A stretch of DNA of 64,000 nt from NCBI GenBank assembly GCA_019418305.1, contig DYCA01000009.1, positions 1 to 64,000 of the forward strand, written 5' to 3'. Made by a program: the position numbers and the translations under genes. Positions 15,972 through 25,169 of this stretch are shown piece after piece. Numbering within the stretch: the stretch's first letter is position 1; each line of letters opens with the position of its first letter. The stretch comes from Clostridiales bacterium. GTDB lineage: Bacteria; Bacillota; Clostridia; Oscillospirales; Butyricicoccaceae. The notes below the pieces were generated by a model. The model searched no databases. It was not told where the DNA came from and saw nothing but the letters and a program-made list of their open reading frames with translations.

Positions 15972-16616
15972 TTACACGCGGAAATAATCCATTTTCTTTT
16001 CCAGCCAGTTGAACAGCAGCGTAAGTACGCCGCAGAACACCAGAAAGAACAAAGCGGTGGAAAACAGCGGCCAAATCAGGCCCTTGGTGGCATATTCCTT
16101 GCTCATCATGATGATTTCCTTGGTGGCGATGACGTTGGCCAGCGCAGTATCCTTGATAAGCGTCATGAACTCATTGCCCATAGGCGGAATCACGCGTTTA
16201 ATGACCTGCAAAAGCGTCACCTTGAAGAAAATCTGGCTTTTGGTCATGCCGAGCACCTGTCCGGCTTCATACTGACCGCGTGGAATAGATTGGATACCGC
16301 CGCGGTAGATTTCCGAGAAGTAGCAGGCATAGTTGATGACGAAGGCCACGCAGGTGGCGGTGATGCGAGGCAGCAATGTGCCGTCCCACAGCAGGCCGGG
16401 ACCGTAGAAAATGATGATGATCTGAAGCATCAGTGGTGTGCCGCGGATGATCCAGACAAATAATTTGACCAGATAGGCCAGCGGTTTAAACTTACTCATC
16501 GAGCCAAAGGAGATGATGAGCCCCAGCGGCAGCGCAAACAGCAGCGTGACAAAAAAGATCTGGCAGTTGATGCCGAAGGTTTTTGTCAGGCTGGAAAAGA
16601 TAACAGACGCAGACAT
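15972..16616 (-). CDS. Polar amino acid ABC transporter permease
   Basis: A 214-aa inner-membrane permease of the HisMQ family, about five membrane segments. The EAA loop that contacts the ATPase reads YEAGQVLGMTKSQIFFKVTL, and IRGTPLMLQ marks the family. I start at ATG 16616 behind AAAGGG; an upstream start at 16682 would cover the intercistronic hairpin. There is one permease gene, so a homodimer is expected. Confidence 0.9.
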   Translation of the reverse strand: MSASVIFSSLTKTFGINCQIFFVTLLFALPLGLIISFGSMSKFKPLAYLVKLFVWIIRGTPLMLQIIIIFYGPGLLWDGTLLPRITATCVAFVINYACYFSEIYRGGIQSIPRGQYEAGQVLGMTKSQIFFKVTLLQVIKRVIPPMGNEFMTLIKDTALANVIATKEIIMMSKEYATKGLIWPLFSTALFFLVFCGVLTLLFNWLEKKMDYFRV

Positions 16617-16649
16617 GAAAAAATACCCTTTCCCCAAACAAAGGCAGGC

Positions 16650-16673
16650 GGGGCAGCATAAAAATGCTGTCCC
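16650..16673 (-). other. Intercistronic hairpin between binding protein and permease
   Basis: Stem GGGGCAGCAT / ATGCTGTCCC (one G-T) with an AAAA loop and no T-run on the minus strand. Such hairpins commonly raise binding-protein mRNA over the distal genes. Confidence 0.6.
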
Positions 16674-16702
16674 GTCGGCCATATCTTTCTTATTGTAATA
16701 GA

Positions 16703-17548
16703 TTACTCGGCAAGACTCAGACCGTATTTCTCAGCCAGCGCGGGAAGCGTACCGTCCTCGACCAGCTCCGCCATAATCTTGTTGACTTCAGTGCAAAGGT
16801 CGCTGCCCTTGCGGAAGCCGATGCCGTATTCCTCAACCGACAGCTCGACGCCATCGATCATCATCAGATCGGCAAAGTCTGTGCCTTCTCCGATCATGCT
16901 CTTGGCGAGTGTCCAGTCGAGCACCGCTGCGTCGGAGGCGCCGGACTCGATTTCCAGCAGAGCGTCGGTCTGCTTGGTGACGGTGGTCAGATTGGCCTGC
17001 GACAGATTCTCGTCCGCTTCGATTGCCGACTGACCGGCAGAACCGGCCTCGGCAACCAGATTGGCACCGGACAGGGAAGCGGTATCTGTAAAGGTGTCCT
17101 TATTGGAATCCTTGATAACAATGACCTGCATGTTCTTGACATACGGATCGGAAACCGCAATGTTTTCCTTAAGATCATCCGTGATGGTCATGCCGTTCCA
17201 GATGCAGTCGATGCTCTTGGCGTCCAGCTCGACTACCTTGGTATCCCAGTTGATTTCAACAAACTCAGGCTCGACACCCAGCTTTTCACAGACCGCCTTG
17301 GCAAATTCGGTATCAAAGCCGGTAAATTCGCCGTTTTCATCGGTGTAGTTCATCGGCTCATATACGGTGTAGCCGATTACCATTTTGCCTTTGTCCTGCA
17401 CATAAGCCAGATCGCTGGCGGTTTCCGTATTTGCGTCGCCGTTGGTGTCCGTGGCCGCATCTTCGTTTTTTTCGCCGCCGCAGCCGGCCAGCATGGAAAG
17501 ACTCATCGCACCGGCGAGCATCAACGCCAGCAGCTTTTTGGTTTTCAT
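16703..17548 (-). CDS. Amino acid ABC transporter substrate-binding lipoprotein
   Basis: A 281-aa extracellular binding protein. The signal peptide MKTKKLLALMLAGAMSLSML ends in lipobox LAGC (Cys24), so it is lipid-anchored; an acidic linker follows. The mature part is a family 3 solute-binding domain (PMNYTDENGEFTGFDTEFAKA, then ELDAKSIDCIWNGMTITDD). That family usually binds polar or acidic amino acids. The ATG at 17548 follows TAGGAGGG. It heads the three-gene operon and is divergent from the But-type CoA-transferase. Confidence 0.93.
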   Translation of the reverse strand: MKTKKLLALMLAGAMSLSMLAGCGGEKNEDAATDTNGDANTETASDLAYVQDKGKMVIGYTVYEPMNYTDENGEFTGFDTEFAKAVCEKLGVEPEFVEINWDTKVVELDAKSIDCIWNGMTITDDLKENIAVSDPYVKNMQVIVIKDSNKDTFTDTASLSGANLVAEAGSAGQSAIEADENLSQANLTTVTKQTDALLEIESGASDAAVLDWTLAKSMIGEGTDFADLMMIDGVELSVEEYGIGFRKGSDLCTEVNKIMAELVEDGTLPALAEKYGLSLAE

Positions 17549-17601
17549 AAAGGACCCTCCTAAATTCACTTTATCGTACTGTGCCGTGAAAGTCATTTAC
17601 C

Positions 17602-17629
17602 ATTGTACCACTTTATTTCAGAAAATCAA
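17602..17629 (-). promoter_or_regulatory. Promoter of the amino acid ABC operon
   Basis: On the minus strand TTGATT (17629-17624), 16-nt spacer, TACAAT (17607-17602). Confidence 0.6.
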
Positions 17630-17682
17630 GGAAAAGTTTTGGGATAATCATGGGAATGTTTTGACATAATACAAACCTTTGC

Positions 17683-17711
17683 TTGACCTGTATATGCGAT
17701 TATAGTATAAT
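17683..17711 (+). promoter_or_regulatory. Promoter of the But-type CoA-transferase gene
   Basis: TTGACC (17683-17688), 17-nt spacer, TATAAT (17706-17711). Confidence 0.75.
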
Positions 17712-17720
17712 GAATAGAGA

Positions 17721-17738
17721 TTGTTAAAGAATAGACAA
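17721..17738. promoter_or_regulatory. Rex-like operator at the CoA-transferase transcription start
   Basis: TTGTTAA-AGAA-TAGACAA: the left half is a perfect Rex half site, and the right half differs from TTAACAA at two positions. It begins 10 bp downstream of the -10 box, a normal place for repression. Confidence 0.55.
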
Positions 17739-17756
17739 TATGGAGGTTGTGGCAAA

Positions 17757-19097
17757 ATGGATTACACAGCACTTTATCAAAGTAAACTGACAACAGCAGA
17801 AGAAGCCGTTCAGGTAGTCAAGTCGGGTGACTGGGTGGATTACGGCTGGTGTGTCGGCACACCGGACGTGCTGGATCAGGCGCTGGCCAAGCGTCTGCCG
17901 GAGCTGACGGACGTCAATTTCCGCGGCGGTGTTTTGATGCGTGTGCCGGAAATCTATAAGATCGAAGATCCTGCGGCACATATGACATGGAACTCGTGGC
18001 ACATGTCCGGCATTGAGCGCAAGTTCATCGCTACCGGCGCAGGCTTCTATTCGTCGATGCGCTATTCCGAACTGCCGCGCTTTTATCGGGAGAGTATCGG
18101 TCACGTCGATGTGGCCATGCTGCAGGTTGCGCCGATGGACAGCCACGGCTTTTTCAGCTTTGGTCCGCAGGCATCGCATTTGCGTGCCGTGTGCGATGTG
18201 GCGGATAAGATCATCGTAGAAGTGAATGAAAACATGCCGCGCTGCTTGGGTGGCATGGAGGATTGCATCCATGTTTCCGAGGTGGACATGATTGTCCAGG
18301 GAAATAACGCGCCCATGCCGGAGATGGGTGCGGCTGCGGCAACCGAGGTGGACAGAAAGGTTGCAGAGCTGATTGTGCCTGAGATTCCGAACGGCGCCTG
18401 CCTGCAGCTGGGTATCGGCGGCATGCCGAATACCATCGGTGCCATGATTGCGGAATCTGATTTGAAGGATTTGGGCGTACACACGGAAATGTATGTCGAT
18501 GCGTTTGTTGATATTGCCAAGGCAGGCAAGATCACCGGACGGAACAAGAACATCGACCGCGGCCGTCAGGCCTATGCATTCGCTGCCGGTACCAAGAAGC
18601 TGTATGACTATCTGGACAACAATCCGGAGTGCGCTTCCATGCCGGTCGATTATACCAATGATGTGCATGTCATCGCGGGGATTGACAACTTTATTTCCAT
18701 CAACAATGCGGTCGATATCGACCTGTACGGTCAGGTCAATGCGGAGTCTGCCGGCACCAAGCAGATTTCCGGTACGGGCGGTCAGCTGGACTTTGTTATG
18801 GGCGCATATCTGTCTAAGGGCGGCAAGAGCTTTATCTGCCTGTCGTCGACCTTCAAGCAGAAGGATGGTACGGTGGCATCCCGTATCCGCCCGACACTGA
18901 CGAACGGATCGATCGTAACCGATCCGCGTTCGGCCACGCACTACATTGTAACCGAGTATGGTATGGTTAGCCTCAAGGGCAAGGCTGCATGGCAGCGTGC
19001 CGAGGCGCTGATTTCGATAGCGCATCCTGATTTCCGTGAGCAGCTGATTGCAGACGCGGAGAAAATGCATATCTGGAAGCGTTCCAACAAGCGTTAA
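17757..19097 (+). CDS. but: Butyryl-CoA:acetate / 4-hydroxybutyrate CoA-transferase
   Basis: A 446-aa CoA-transferase of the But/AbfT/Cat1 group. It resembles gut butyryl-CoA:acetate CoA-transferases ([15 protein letters not shown] near the N-terminus, then [18 protein letters not shown]). The catalytic Glu lies in [18 protein letters not shown]. The last step of butyrate formation (butyryl-CoA plus acetate) is most likely, but 4-hydroxybutyrate may also be an acceptor. The ATG at 17757 is 10 nt after GGAGG; an earlier start at 17721 overlaps the Rex-like site. It is monocistronic with its own terminator. Confidence 0.88.
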   Translation: MDYTALYQSKLTTAEEAVQVVKSGDWVDYGWCVGTPDVLDQALAKRLPELTDVNFRGGVLMRVPEIYKIEDPAAHMTWNSWHMSGIERKFIATGAGFYSSMRYSELPRFYRESIGHVDVAMLQVAPMDSHGFFSFGPQASHLRAVCDVADKIIVEVNENMPRCLGGMEDCIHVSEVDMIVQGNNAPMPEMGAAAATEVDRKVAELIVPEIPNGACLQLGIGGMPNTIGAMIAESDLKDLGVHTEMYVDAFVDIAKAGKITGRNKNIDRGRQAYAFAAGTKKLYDYLDNNPECASMPVDYTNDVHVIAGIDNFISINNAVDIDLYGQVNAESAGTKQISGTGGQLDFVMGAYLSKGGKSFICLSSTFKQKDGTVASRIRPTLTNGSIVTDPRSATHYIVTEYGMVSLKGKAAWQRAEALISIAHPDFREQLIADAEKMHIWKRSNKR

Positions 19098-19121
19098 AGC
19101 AAAATTATATATGCAAAAGAG

Positions 19122-19149
19122 CAGCCGTCCTATGGGCGGCTGTTTTTTT
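19122..19149 (+). terminator. Terminator of the But-type CoA-transferase gene
   Basis: Stem CAGCCG(T)CC / GG(C)GGCTG with a TATG loop, followed by TTTTTTTGC. Confidence 0.85.
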
Positions 19150-19262
19150 GCGTGTCTCTATCTGGCATTGTATAAAATGCAAAAATTGACGCTTTCTTAC
19201 ATGCCACAATCGGACTATAATGGTACCATCGAAAGCGAAAACAGAAAGAAGGCGCTGATAAC

Positions 19263-19817
19263 ATGACAAATCATAAAACCAAAACCATTATTATAGCCGC
19301 ATTACTCGCAGCGTTGACCACCGTCGCCACAATGATCATTAAAATTCCGACTCCCACACAAGGTTATATTCATCTCGGCGACGGCATGGTGCTGATTTGC
19401 GGCATCCTGCTTGGACCGGGCATAGGAGCGGTGGCCGCTGGCATTGGTTCTATGATGGCCGATCTGTTTGGCGGTTATATGGCATGGGTACCGGGAACGT
19501 TTGCCATCAAGGCGCTGACCGCGCTGGTTGGCGGTTGGCTGTACCATCATATGGTGAAGCGGGAACACATGTCCACGCCGGTGCGTGTGGCGCTCTGCGG
19601 CATCCCGGCGGAATTCGTGATGGTTGCGGGATATTATGTCTACGAAACCGGCATGGAGCTGCTGATGGGCAGCACGGCTGAGGCGGCGGCGACCGCTGTG
19701 TTGGCAGGCGTGCCGTTCAATGCGGTGCAGGGGCTTGCGGGCGTGATTGTATGCGCGGTGCTGTTGCCGGTGCTGAGCCATGCCAGTGCGGAAATGGGTG
19801 CGCGTATCCGCACATGA
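19263..19817 (+). CDS. ECF transporter S component, substrate unknown
   Basis: A 184-aa membrane protein with five or six hydrophobic segments. The motif PTPTQGYIHLGDGMVLICG near the N-terminus marks the substrate-capture subunits of energy-coupling-factor vitamin transporters; MVAGYYVYE and PFNAVQGLAG recur in this family. The ATPase and EcfT parts must be shared from elsewhere. A TATAAT-like box (19216-19221) lies about 40 nt upstream without a good -35. No riboswitch that would name the vitamin is visible. ATG 19263 overlaps no other gene. Confidence 0.85.
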   Translation: MTNHKTKTIIIAALLAALTTVATMIIKIPTPTQGYIHLGDGMVLICGILLGPGIGAVAAGIGSMMADLFGGYMAWVPGTFAIKALTALVGGWLYHHMVKREHMSTPVRVALCGIPAEFVMVAGYYVYETGMELLMGSTAEAAATAVLAGVPFNAVQGLAGVIVCAVLLPVLSHASAEMGARIRT

Positions 19818-19834
19818 AATACTTGCAGGAGATA

Positions 19835-19869
19835 GAAAAAACGAGCCGTTTTGACGGCTCGTTTTTTTT
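19835..19869. terminator. Bidirectional terminator
   Basis: AAAAAACGAGCCG / CGGCTCGTTTTTT with a short loop gives a T-run on both strands. It serves the ECF S gene (+) and the M23 peptidase gene (-). Confidence 0.85.
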
Positions 19870-19874
19870 CTATG

Positions 19875-21173
19875 TCAGGCAATGCTGATATATTGCTGGG
19901 GATCGACCTTTTCATCACCGACATGGACTTCAAAATGCAGGTGTGGTCCGGTGGAGTTACCCGTATTGCCGGAAAGCGCGATCTTATCGCCCTTGGCAAC
20001 AATGTCGCCGACTGAAACCAGCAGCTGGGAGTTGTGTCCGTAGAGCGTTTTATACCCGTTCTGATGGTCCAGAATGATATAGTTGCCATAACCGTTGCCG
20101 GAATTCTCCGCTACGATCACCTTGCCGTTGTCCGCGGCATAGACCGGTGTGCCTTCATCGGCCGCCAGATCGACGCCGCTGTGCAGTTTGCCCCAACGCC
20201 ATTTAAAGCCCGAGGTGAAGGTGTAGTTGCTGATGGGTACCATAAATTCGCCTGTGCCAATTCCGATATTGCGTGTGCCGACTTCAATAATCTCGTCGGT
20301 GGCATTGCTGAGTACCGTGCGTTCCAGAATGGTGCGTCCGTGCTCCTGCCCGTCTACGGTTTGGATTTCGGCTGTGACCACTGCTTCGCCTTCGCTGCCT
20401 TCCTGAATGGTGGCGCAATAGGTTTGGTCCAGTTCGTCATTTTCCCGGGTGATGGTTTCATAGGGGATGGATTCGGTATAAGTCACTGCGCGGGTAGAGG
20501 TCACATCCAGCCGCGGGGACAGCTGCTCATAAAGTGTGGACAGGTCGGAAACTCGGTCGGTCTCCGCAACCACTTCATCTACCCGCACGGTTTGCAGAAA
20601 ATCCGTGTTTTCATCCGCTGCGGTGGTATATTGGGCTTTCACCCGGTCGAGCAATGCCTGCGCATCCTCAGCGGAGCGGCATACGCCGGCACGCTCACCA
20701 TCGACCGAGATGACGGCCAGCGTGTCCAGTTCTCCGCTGGCATCGATGAGGTCGCTTTTCAACTCCTCTTCGGTTAGAAATTGGGATGCGGGTGCGCGCA
20801 GGGTACAGGTTTCAATCGAGACCGGCAGGGTATATGCACCGTCCGACAGCGTGGAGGCGCTTTGCTCGATTTCCGCCACCGCTGCGGTTAGCGTGTCCGA
20901 ATTTTCTACCAAACCGAGCGGGCGATCGTTGGCATAGATCATCGTGCCGTTTTGCGTGAGCAGCGTGCCGGGTACAAAGAATAACGGCACGAATACGGCA
21001 AGCGCGCAGGCTGCGCGTTGCCGTCCGACAGAGCGAACAACACGGCCAATGCCGGACCACAACGGCAGATCATACAGCAGGCAGATCAGTCGGTCCAGCA
21101 GCAGAACGGCACGGACCAGCCCGTACAGCAGGCCGGAAAACAAGCCGAAAATAAAAGATAACAGGTTTCGCAT
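19875..21173 (-). CDS. M23 endopeptidase with G5 domain
   Basis: A 432-aa membrane-anchored peptidoglycan hydrolase. Hydrophobic segments at about 5-35 and 55-72 anchor it. A G5 domain (about 230-305) precedes a full lysostaphin-type M23 domain with HSGVDLAA and GPHLHFEV, both zinc/catalytic motifs. The order matches spore and cell-wall M23 proteins of Clostridia. The ATG at 21173 lacks a good binding site: a perfect AAAGGAGG lies about 40 nt upstream, before an out-of-frame ATG at 21205, so the true start is uncertain. Confidence 0.88.
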   Translation of the reverse strand: MRNLLSFIFGLFSGLLYGLVRAVLLLDRLICLLYDLPLWSGIGRVVRSVGRQRAACALAVFVPLFFVPGTLLTQNGTMIYANDRPLGLVENSDTLTAAVAEIEQSASTLSDGAYTLPVSIETCTLRAPASQFLTEEELKSDLIDASGELDTLAVISVDGERAGVCRSAEDAQALLDRVKAQYTTAADENTDFLQTVRVDEVVAETDRVSDLSTLYEQLSPRLDVTSTRAVTYTESIPYETITRENDELDQTYCATIQEGSEGEAVVTAEIQTVDGQEHGRTILERTVLSNATDEIIEVGTRNIGIGTGEFMVPISNYTFTSGFKWRWGKLHSGVDLAADEGTPVYAADNGKVIVAENSGNGYGNYIILDHQNGYKTLYGHNSQLLVSVGDIVAKGDKIALSGNTGNSTGPHLHFEVHVGDEKVDPQQYISIA

Positions 21174-21308
21174 GATGGTAGTATGGAGAAAAAGCGCTCC
21201 CCATATTCCCTCCTTTCGTAATCCAAAGGTTACATTTTGGTAACAATGGATAGCTTACGCAAACAGGAGGGCGAAGTCATACGAAACCTGTCGGATGATT
21301 TAAATATT

Positions 21309-22211
21309 TTATTTTTTTGGAACGTTGCCGGTGAAATCGGTGGGGAAAAAGCGCGGATCGAGCGGTTTTTGCTGATAATATCGGTCCAGTACGGCGCGCT
21401 GCAGCGAAACGGCCAGCGGCACGGCGGCATCGAACAAATCGAAGAAGGAATCCGTGCGATCCTCGTCGTTTGCAGTCCAGACACGGTGCTCCTGATTGGC
21501 GCAGTCGGCGGGCAGCGGCTCATCCGGACGGATGAGCGCGGAGGCCAGACCGGTCTTGCCCATCAGGCGTTCCAAGTGCAGCAGGCGGCTGCGGATATGG
21601 CTGCCGCTGTGGGTCAGATGCAGAATGCGGCGCATGTCGTGCAGCGAGCGGTACACCGCAGCGGGAGAAATGCGCACGCCGTAGGCATCACGCGCTGCGT
21701 GCGCCAGCACGCGGGCCAGTACAGTGCATTCCGCGGCGTTGGGATCGAGCAGACGGAACGCTTCATAGCCTGCAGGTTCGGCAGCGATGTAGCTGGCAAT
21801 CATGATGCCGTCGATATCGCTTTCGACCAGCTTTCGACGGGCTTCGGTGGAGTAGCCGGGCATGTAGAGCGTCAGGCGGTCGGCCTGTGCCTCGATGAAA
21901 GCGTGTGTGACGCGGCTGAGCGCATAATTTGTGCAAAAACCGAACACATAGGCAAGCGCCGCAGTGTTATGCTCCTGCACGGCAGCCGCGCAAAGCGCTT
22001 CAAACAGCGGTGCGGGCGGTTCGGTGCAGATGCGATGAGCCAGACGGCGTACCGGACCGGGAAATGGAGCGTGATAAAAGGAAAGCGGGTCCGGACCCTG
22101 TGCGCCCCAGCGGTAAGCTGCGGGACAGGCATCCGCAATGTGCGCCACGGAATCCCCTGTGACACGCTGTACGGTTGTGGCAAAAATATGATGGGTGGCA
22201 AAAGACGGCAT
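21309..22211 (-). CDS. Zinc-dependent phospholipase C-like protein
   Basis: A 300-aa protein with the layout of the zinc-dependent phospholipase C family common in Clostridia: MPSFATHHIFA at the start, WGAQGPDPLSFYH (His/Asp pair), then YVFGFCTNYALSRVTHAFIE (His). No signal peptide is visible, and some metal ligands of true alpha-toxin cannot be matched by eye, so activity is open. AAGGTG precedes the ATG at 22211. It stands alone, same strand as the M23 gene. Confidence 0.65.
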   Translation of the reverse strand: MPSFATHHIFATTVQRVTGDSVAHIADACPAAYRWGAQGPDPLSFYHAPFPGPVRRLAHRICTEPPAPLFEALCAAAVQEHNTAALAYVFGFCTNYALSRVTHAFIEAQADRLTLYMPGYSTEARRKLVESDIDGIMIASYIAAEPAGYEAFRLLDPNAAECTVLARVLAHAARDAYGVRISPAAVYRSLHDMRRILHLTHSGSHIRSRLLHLERLMGKTGLASALIRPDEPLPADCANQEHRVWTANDEDRTDSFFDLFDAAVPLAVSLQRAVLDRYYQQKPLDPRFFPTDFTGNVPKK

Positions 22212-22376
22212 AATAGTTCACCTTCCGCAGACAGCTTTTTGGCAATGCCGCAATATATGCGGCACAACCTTAACAAAACATTATCCATAGTATACCGCAT
22301 TCGCCTGTAAAAAGCCAGTATAAGCGGCATATATATTTTCTGTCAAAAATGGAAGAGTGTTTCCTCGGAATACATG

Positions 22377-22413
22377 GAAAGGGCCGGACAGAGATTTGCT
22401 CCGTCCGGCCCTT
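22377..22413 (-). terminator. Hairpin at the end of the DUF4353 operon
   Basis: Stem GAAAGGGCCGGAC / GTCCGGCCCTTC with a 13-nt loop, 34 nt after the stop. The minus-strand tail is only TTTCC, so termination may be partial. Confidence 0.6.
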
Positions 22414-22446
22414 CGGGATGGGTTGTAATAGATGTATTGCGGTAAT

Positions 22447-24456
22447 TCAGGTCGAAGCAGCAGCGGTATCCTGTGCTGTTTCACTGCGGCTGCCGCGATT
22501 GCCGCCGCCCATACCGCCATGTCCCATACCGCCGCCGCTGCCGTACAGCAAGCCGTCCAACGTGACTTCCGTGGAGGAGGTGCCGGCCGTGACAGTGTAA
22601 GTACCGTCGCTCTCCAGACCGGGGCAGCTGATAACAACAGAGCTGAAGGCCTGCGGCGCTTCCCAGGAGGCCAGCACATTGTTGGTGCTGTCGCTCACCG
22701 AAACCGTGCTGCCCGCCGCTTGCGTGTCTACGGTCAGCAGAATTGCACCCTGCGTGGAATTTTCACCGAAATTCTGTGCCATACCGGACGAGCCGATGCC
22801 AATTACTGTGCCGCCGGTGATGGATGCATTGCCGTTGTAGTCGAGCGCCGAATCCGCACTGCCGTCCTTGGTAGAAACGTAGACCGTGCCGCCGCTGACC
22901 GTCAGATCACCGTTGGAGTCCAGCCCGTCGCCGCCCGCATTGATGGTCAGATTACCGCCGGAGATGGTGATATATACACCGCTTTGTGCGGCAAACTGGT
23001 CTTGACCGTTGCCGCCAAAGCCGCTCTGGTCGACACCGCCTGCGGCGTTGACCCCGTCATCGCTGGCAACGACGTTGATTTCTCCGCCGCTGACTGTGAC
23101 GGTCAGACCCTCCAGCCCTTCGTAACAGGTGGAGATATCAATTTCACCGTCCAAGATGGTCAGCGCATTGTCTGCGTGGAATGCGTCGTCACCGGTCTGG
23201 ATACTGACTGCGCCGCCGTGGACCGTCAGGTCGCCGTTTGAGTGGAACGCGTCGTCGGCGCAGTCCAGTGTGAAGCTGCCGCCCAGAATGGTCAGCGCGG
23301 TACCGGCTTTCAGGCCCTTGGTGCTGACCGTGTCGGTTGTGTCTGCTTCAGAGGAAACAGTGCCGTCGGTTGTTTGAGCAGCATCCGTGGCGGCAGTGTC
23401 CGAAGCCGCGGCGTTTTCGGACGGAGCTGCATCCTGCGGCATATCGGCAGGAGGCTCCATGCCATCCGGAGGTGTTTCACCCGTCGGACGTTCCGGCGGC
23501 TGCGTGCTGCCGTCTGGGGGGACGGTGCCGCCGTCCGTCAGGGACATGCGGCCACCCTTGCCGCCGCCCATACCGCCGGGCGCAGCGTCACTGGTATGCG
23601 TCTCGCCGTTTACACTGCCACCGCCGGTGGTGATGGTGCAGGCGGCGTCATCCACCTGCATCCAGCTGCTCGCGCTCAGCCCGTCGCCTTCCGCTGTGAT
23701 GGTGAAGGTGCCGCCGGCAAGATAGACAAAGCCTTTGTCGGAATCTTCGGTATTGTCGCTCTGTATAGCATCCTTGCCGGTCGTCAGAGTGAAGGCACCG
23801 TCCGCGATGCGCACGCTGTCCTTGCCGGACAGGCCCTGACCGGCGGCAGTGACCACATAGGTGCCGCCAGTGACCGCAAGGTCGTCCTTGGTAACTACGC
23901 CGTGTCCGGCGGGGGAATCCACGGTGAGCGTGCCAAGACCGTTGAGTGTCAAATCGGACTTGGAGAAGATGACGCCGTCGATGTTATTGTCGTCGAGCTG
24001 GGTGAAGGTCTCGCCTCCCGACAGCGTGTTCAGCGTGTCGTCCGCCGTAGTCACAAAGACCTTGTCGGCCTGTCGGACATAGAGAGCAGCGCAGTCCTCG
24101 CAGTGAATGCTGGCACCGCTCAGCACAAGCTGGACTTTGTCCGTGTCGTCAGCATCGACGATCACCATGCCGTCGTCCAGTGTGCCGGACAGAATATAGG
24201 TGCCCTCGTCGGTAATGGTGATGGTGCCGCCATCCACGGTGACTGCGTCGCTGTCGCAGGAGGCGGTGCTGCCGGAAAGCGAGATTGAGGCGGCGGTCGT
24301 TTCGTCATAGCCGACCTCCAGATCGCGGTCGGTGAACATATCGGATAACGTGACCGGTGTGGTTGGAACGGTCGCATTCGCTGCATCGGCGGCTTGACAG
24401 CCGGATACCGCCACGGCAGCCGCTAGAAGCAGCGGCAGCAGGCAATGCTTTTTCAT
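22447..24456 (-). CDS. DUF4353 (Cthe_2159-like) beta-helix lipoprotein
   Basis: A 669-aa surface protein. Signal peptide with lipobox VSGC, then repeated blocks of the type GTITITDEGTYILSGTLDDG and LTVHGGAVSIQTGDDAFHAD, which suit a right-handed parallel beta-helix. Such carbohydrate-binding DUF4353 proteins bind acidic or cellulosic polysaccharides in the studied case. Residues about 280-390 form a Gly/Met, Pro and Ala/Thr-rich low-complexity linker splitting the helix in two. The start ATG 24456 follows AAGGAGCC. It is the third gene of the VTC/DUF4956 operon. Confidence 0.85.
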   Translation of the reverse strand: MKKHCLLPLLLAAAVAVSGCQAADAANATVPTTPVTLSDMFTDRDLEVGYDETTAASISLSGSTASCDSDAVTVDGGTITITDEGTYILSGTLDDGMVIVDADDTDKVQLVLSGASIHCEDCAALYVRQADKVFVTTADDTLNTLSGGETFTQLDDNNIDGVIFSKSDLTLNGLGTLTVDSPAGHGVVTKDDLAVTGGTYVVTAAGQGLSGKDSVRIADGAFTLTTGKDAIQSDNTEDSDKGFVYLAGGTFTITAEGDGLSASSWMQVDDAACTITTGGGSVNGETHTSDAAPGGMGGGKGGRMSLTDGGTVPPDGSTQPPERPTGETPPDGMEPPADMPQDAAPSENAAASDTAATDAAQTTDGTVSSEADTTDTVSTKGLKAGTALTILGGSFTLDCADDAFHSNGDLTVHGGAVSIQTGDDAFHADNALTILDGEIDISTCYEGLEGLTVTVSGGEINVVASDDGVNAAGGVDQSGFGGNGQDQFAAQSGVYITISGGNLTINAGGDGLDSNGDLTVSGGTVYVSTKDGSADSALDYNGNASITGGTVIGIGSSGMAQNFGENSTQGAILLTVDTQAAGSTVSVSDSTNNVLASWEAPQAFSSVVISCPGLESDGTYTVTAGTSSTEVTLDGLLYGSGGGMGHGGMGGGNRGSRSETAQDTAAAST

Positions 24457-24473
24457 AAACAGATGGCTCCTTC

Positions 24474-25169
24474 TCATAATTCGGCGGTGATGGTTTCCTG
24501 CTTGGAAACCGTAATTTCCAGATTGCCGTTGCGGCAGCGGAGTTTGTCAATCAGCTCTTTTTCCAGATTTGTGCTGCGCAGCGTGATGTTGTAGGTCAGC
24601 CGGAACAGACTGCCCATATTGGTGGTTTTCACCTGTGTCAGTTCACAGGCCGAGGTGTACTCCCGTAGCAGTTCGTCAAAGACACCGGTATAGTCTAAAT
24701 CCTCCGGAATGGTGATGTGCAGGGTGCGGTACAGCGCAGCCTTTTTTCCTGCGCCGAAGTCGATGTGGTTATACAGCATGGTAGCCGCACCCAGCACGAT
24801 GGCAAACAGGAAGGCATACGCGATATAGCCCATGCCGATGATTAAGCCGGTGCCCATGGCCAGAAAGATGGCGCCTATTTCTTTGGCGGTGCCGGGTACG
24901 GAGCGAAAACGAACCAGACTGAACGCACCGGCTACAGCGACACCCGCGCCGACATTGCCGTTGACCATCATGATGACCACGCAGACAATGGCGGGCAGCA
25001 GCGCGAGCGTGGCGACAAAGCTGCGGGTGTAGCGCGTACGATACATGTAGCAGGCCGCGAGCAGCAGTCCGGCGATCAGCGCACTTGCTACGCAGAGTAA
25101 AAAGTCGGCCACCGGGATGACTGTGGTCATCTCCGTGTCAAACAGGCCGTGAAACAGGTTGTTAAGCAT
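24474..25169 (-). CDS. DUF4956 membrane protein
   Basis: A 231-aa protein with four membrane segments (about 20-140) and a cytoplasmic C-terminal domain of about 80 residues resembling an ACT-like fold region. The block NVGAGVAVAGAFSLVRFRSVPGTAKEIGAIFLAMGTG is the DUF4956 signature. Function is not established; genes of this family repeatedly stand next to VTC-domain proteins. It overlaps the VTC gene by 8 bp, which implies coupled translation. Confidence 0.85.
   Translation of the reverse strand: MLNNLFHGLFDTEMTTVIPVADFLLCVASALIAGLLLAACYMYRTRYTRSFVATLALLPAIVCVVIMMVNGNVGAGVAVAGAFSLVRFRSVPGTAKEIGAIFLAMGTGLIIGMGYIAYAFLFAIVLGAATMLYNHIDFGAGKKAALYRTLHITIPEDLDYTGVFDELLREYTSACELTQVKTTNMGSLFRLTYNITLRSTNLEKELIDKLRCRNGNLEITVSKQETITAEL

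Noticed and set aside
22447-24456. Treating the low-complexity middle of the DUF4353 protein as a frameshift or assembly fault
   Set aside because: The frame is continuous, codon use is like the rest, and the beta-helix pattern resumes after it; it reads as a linker.
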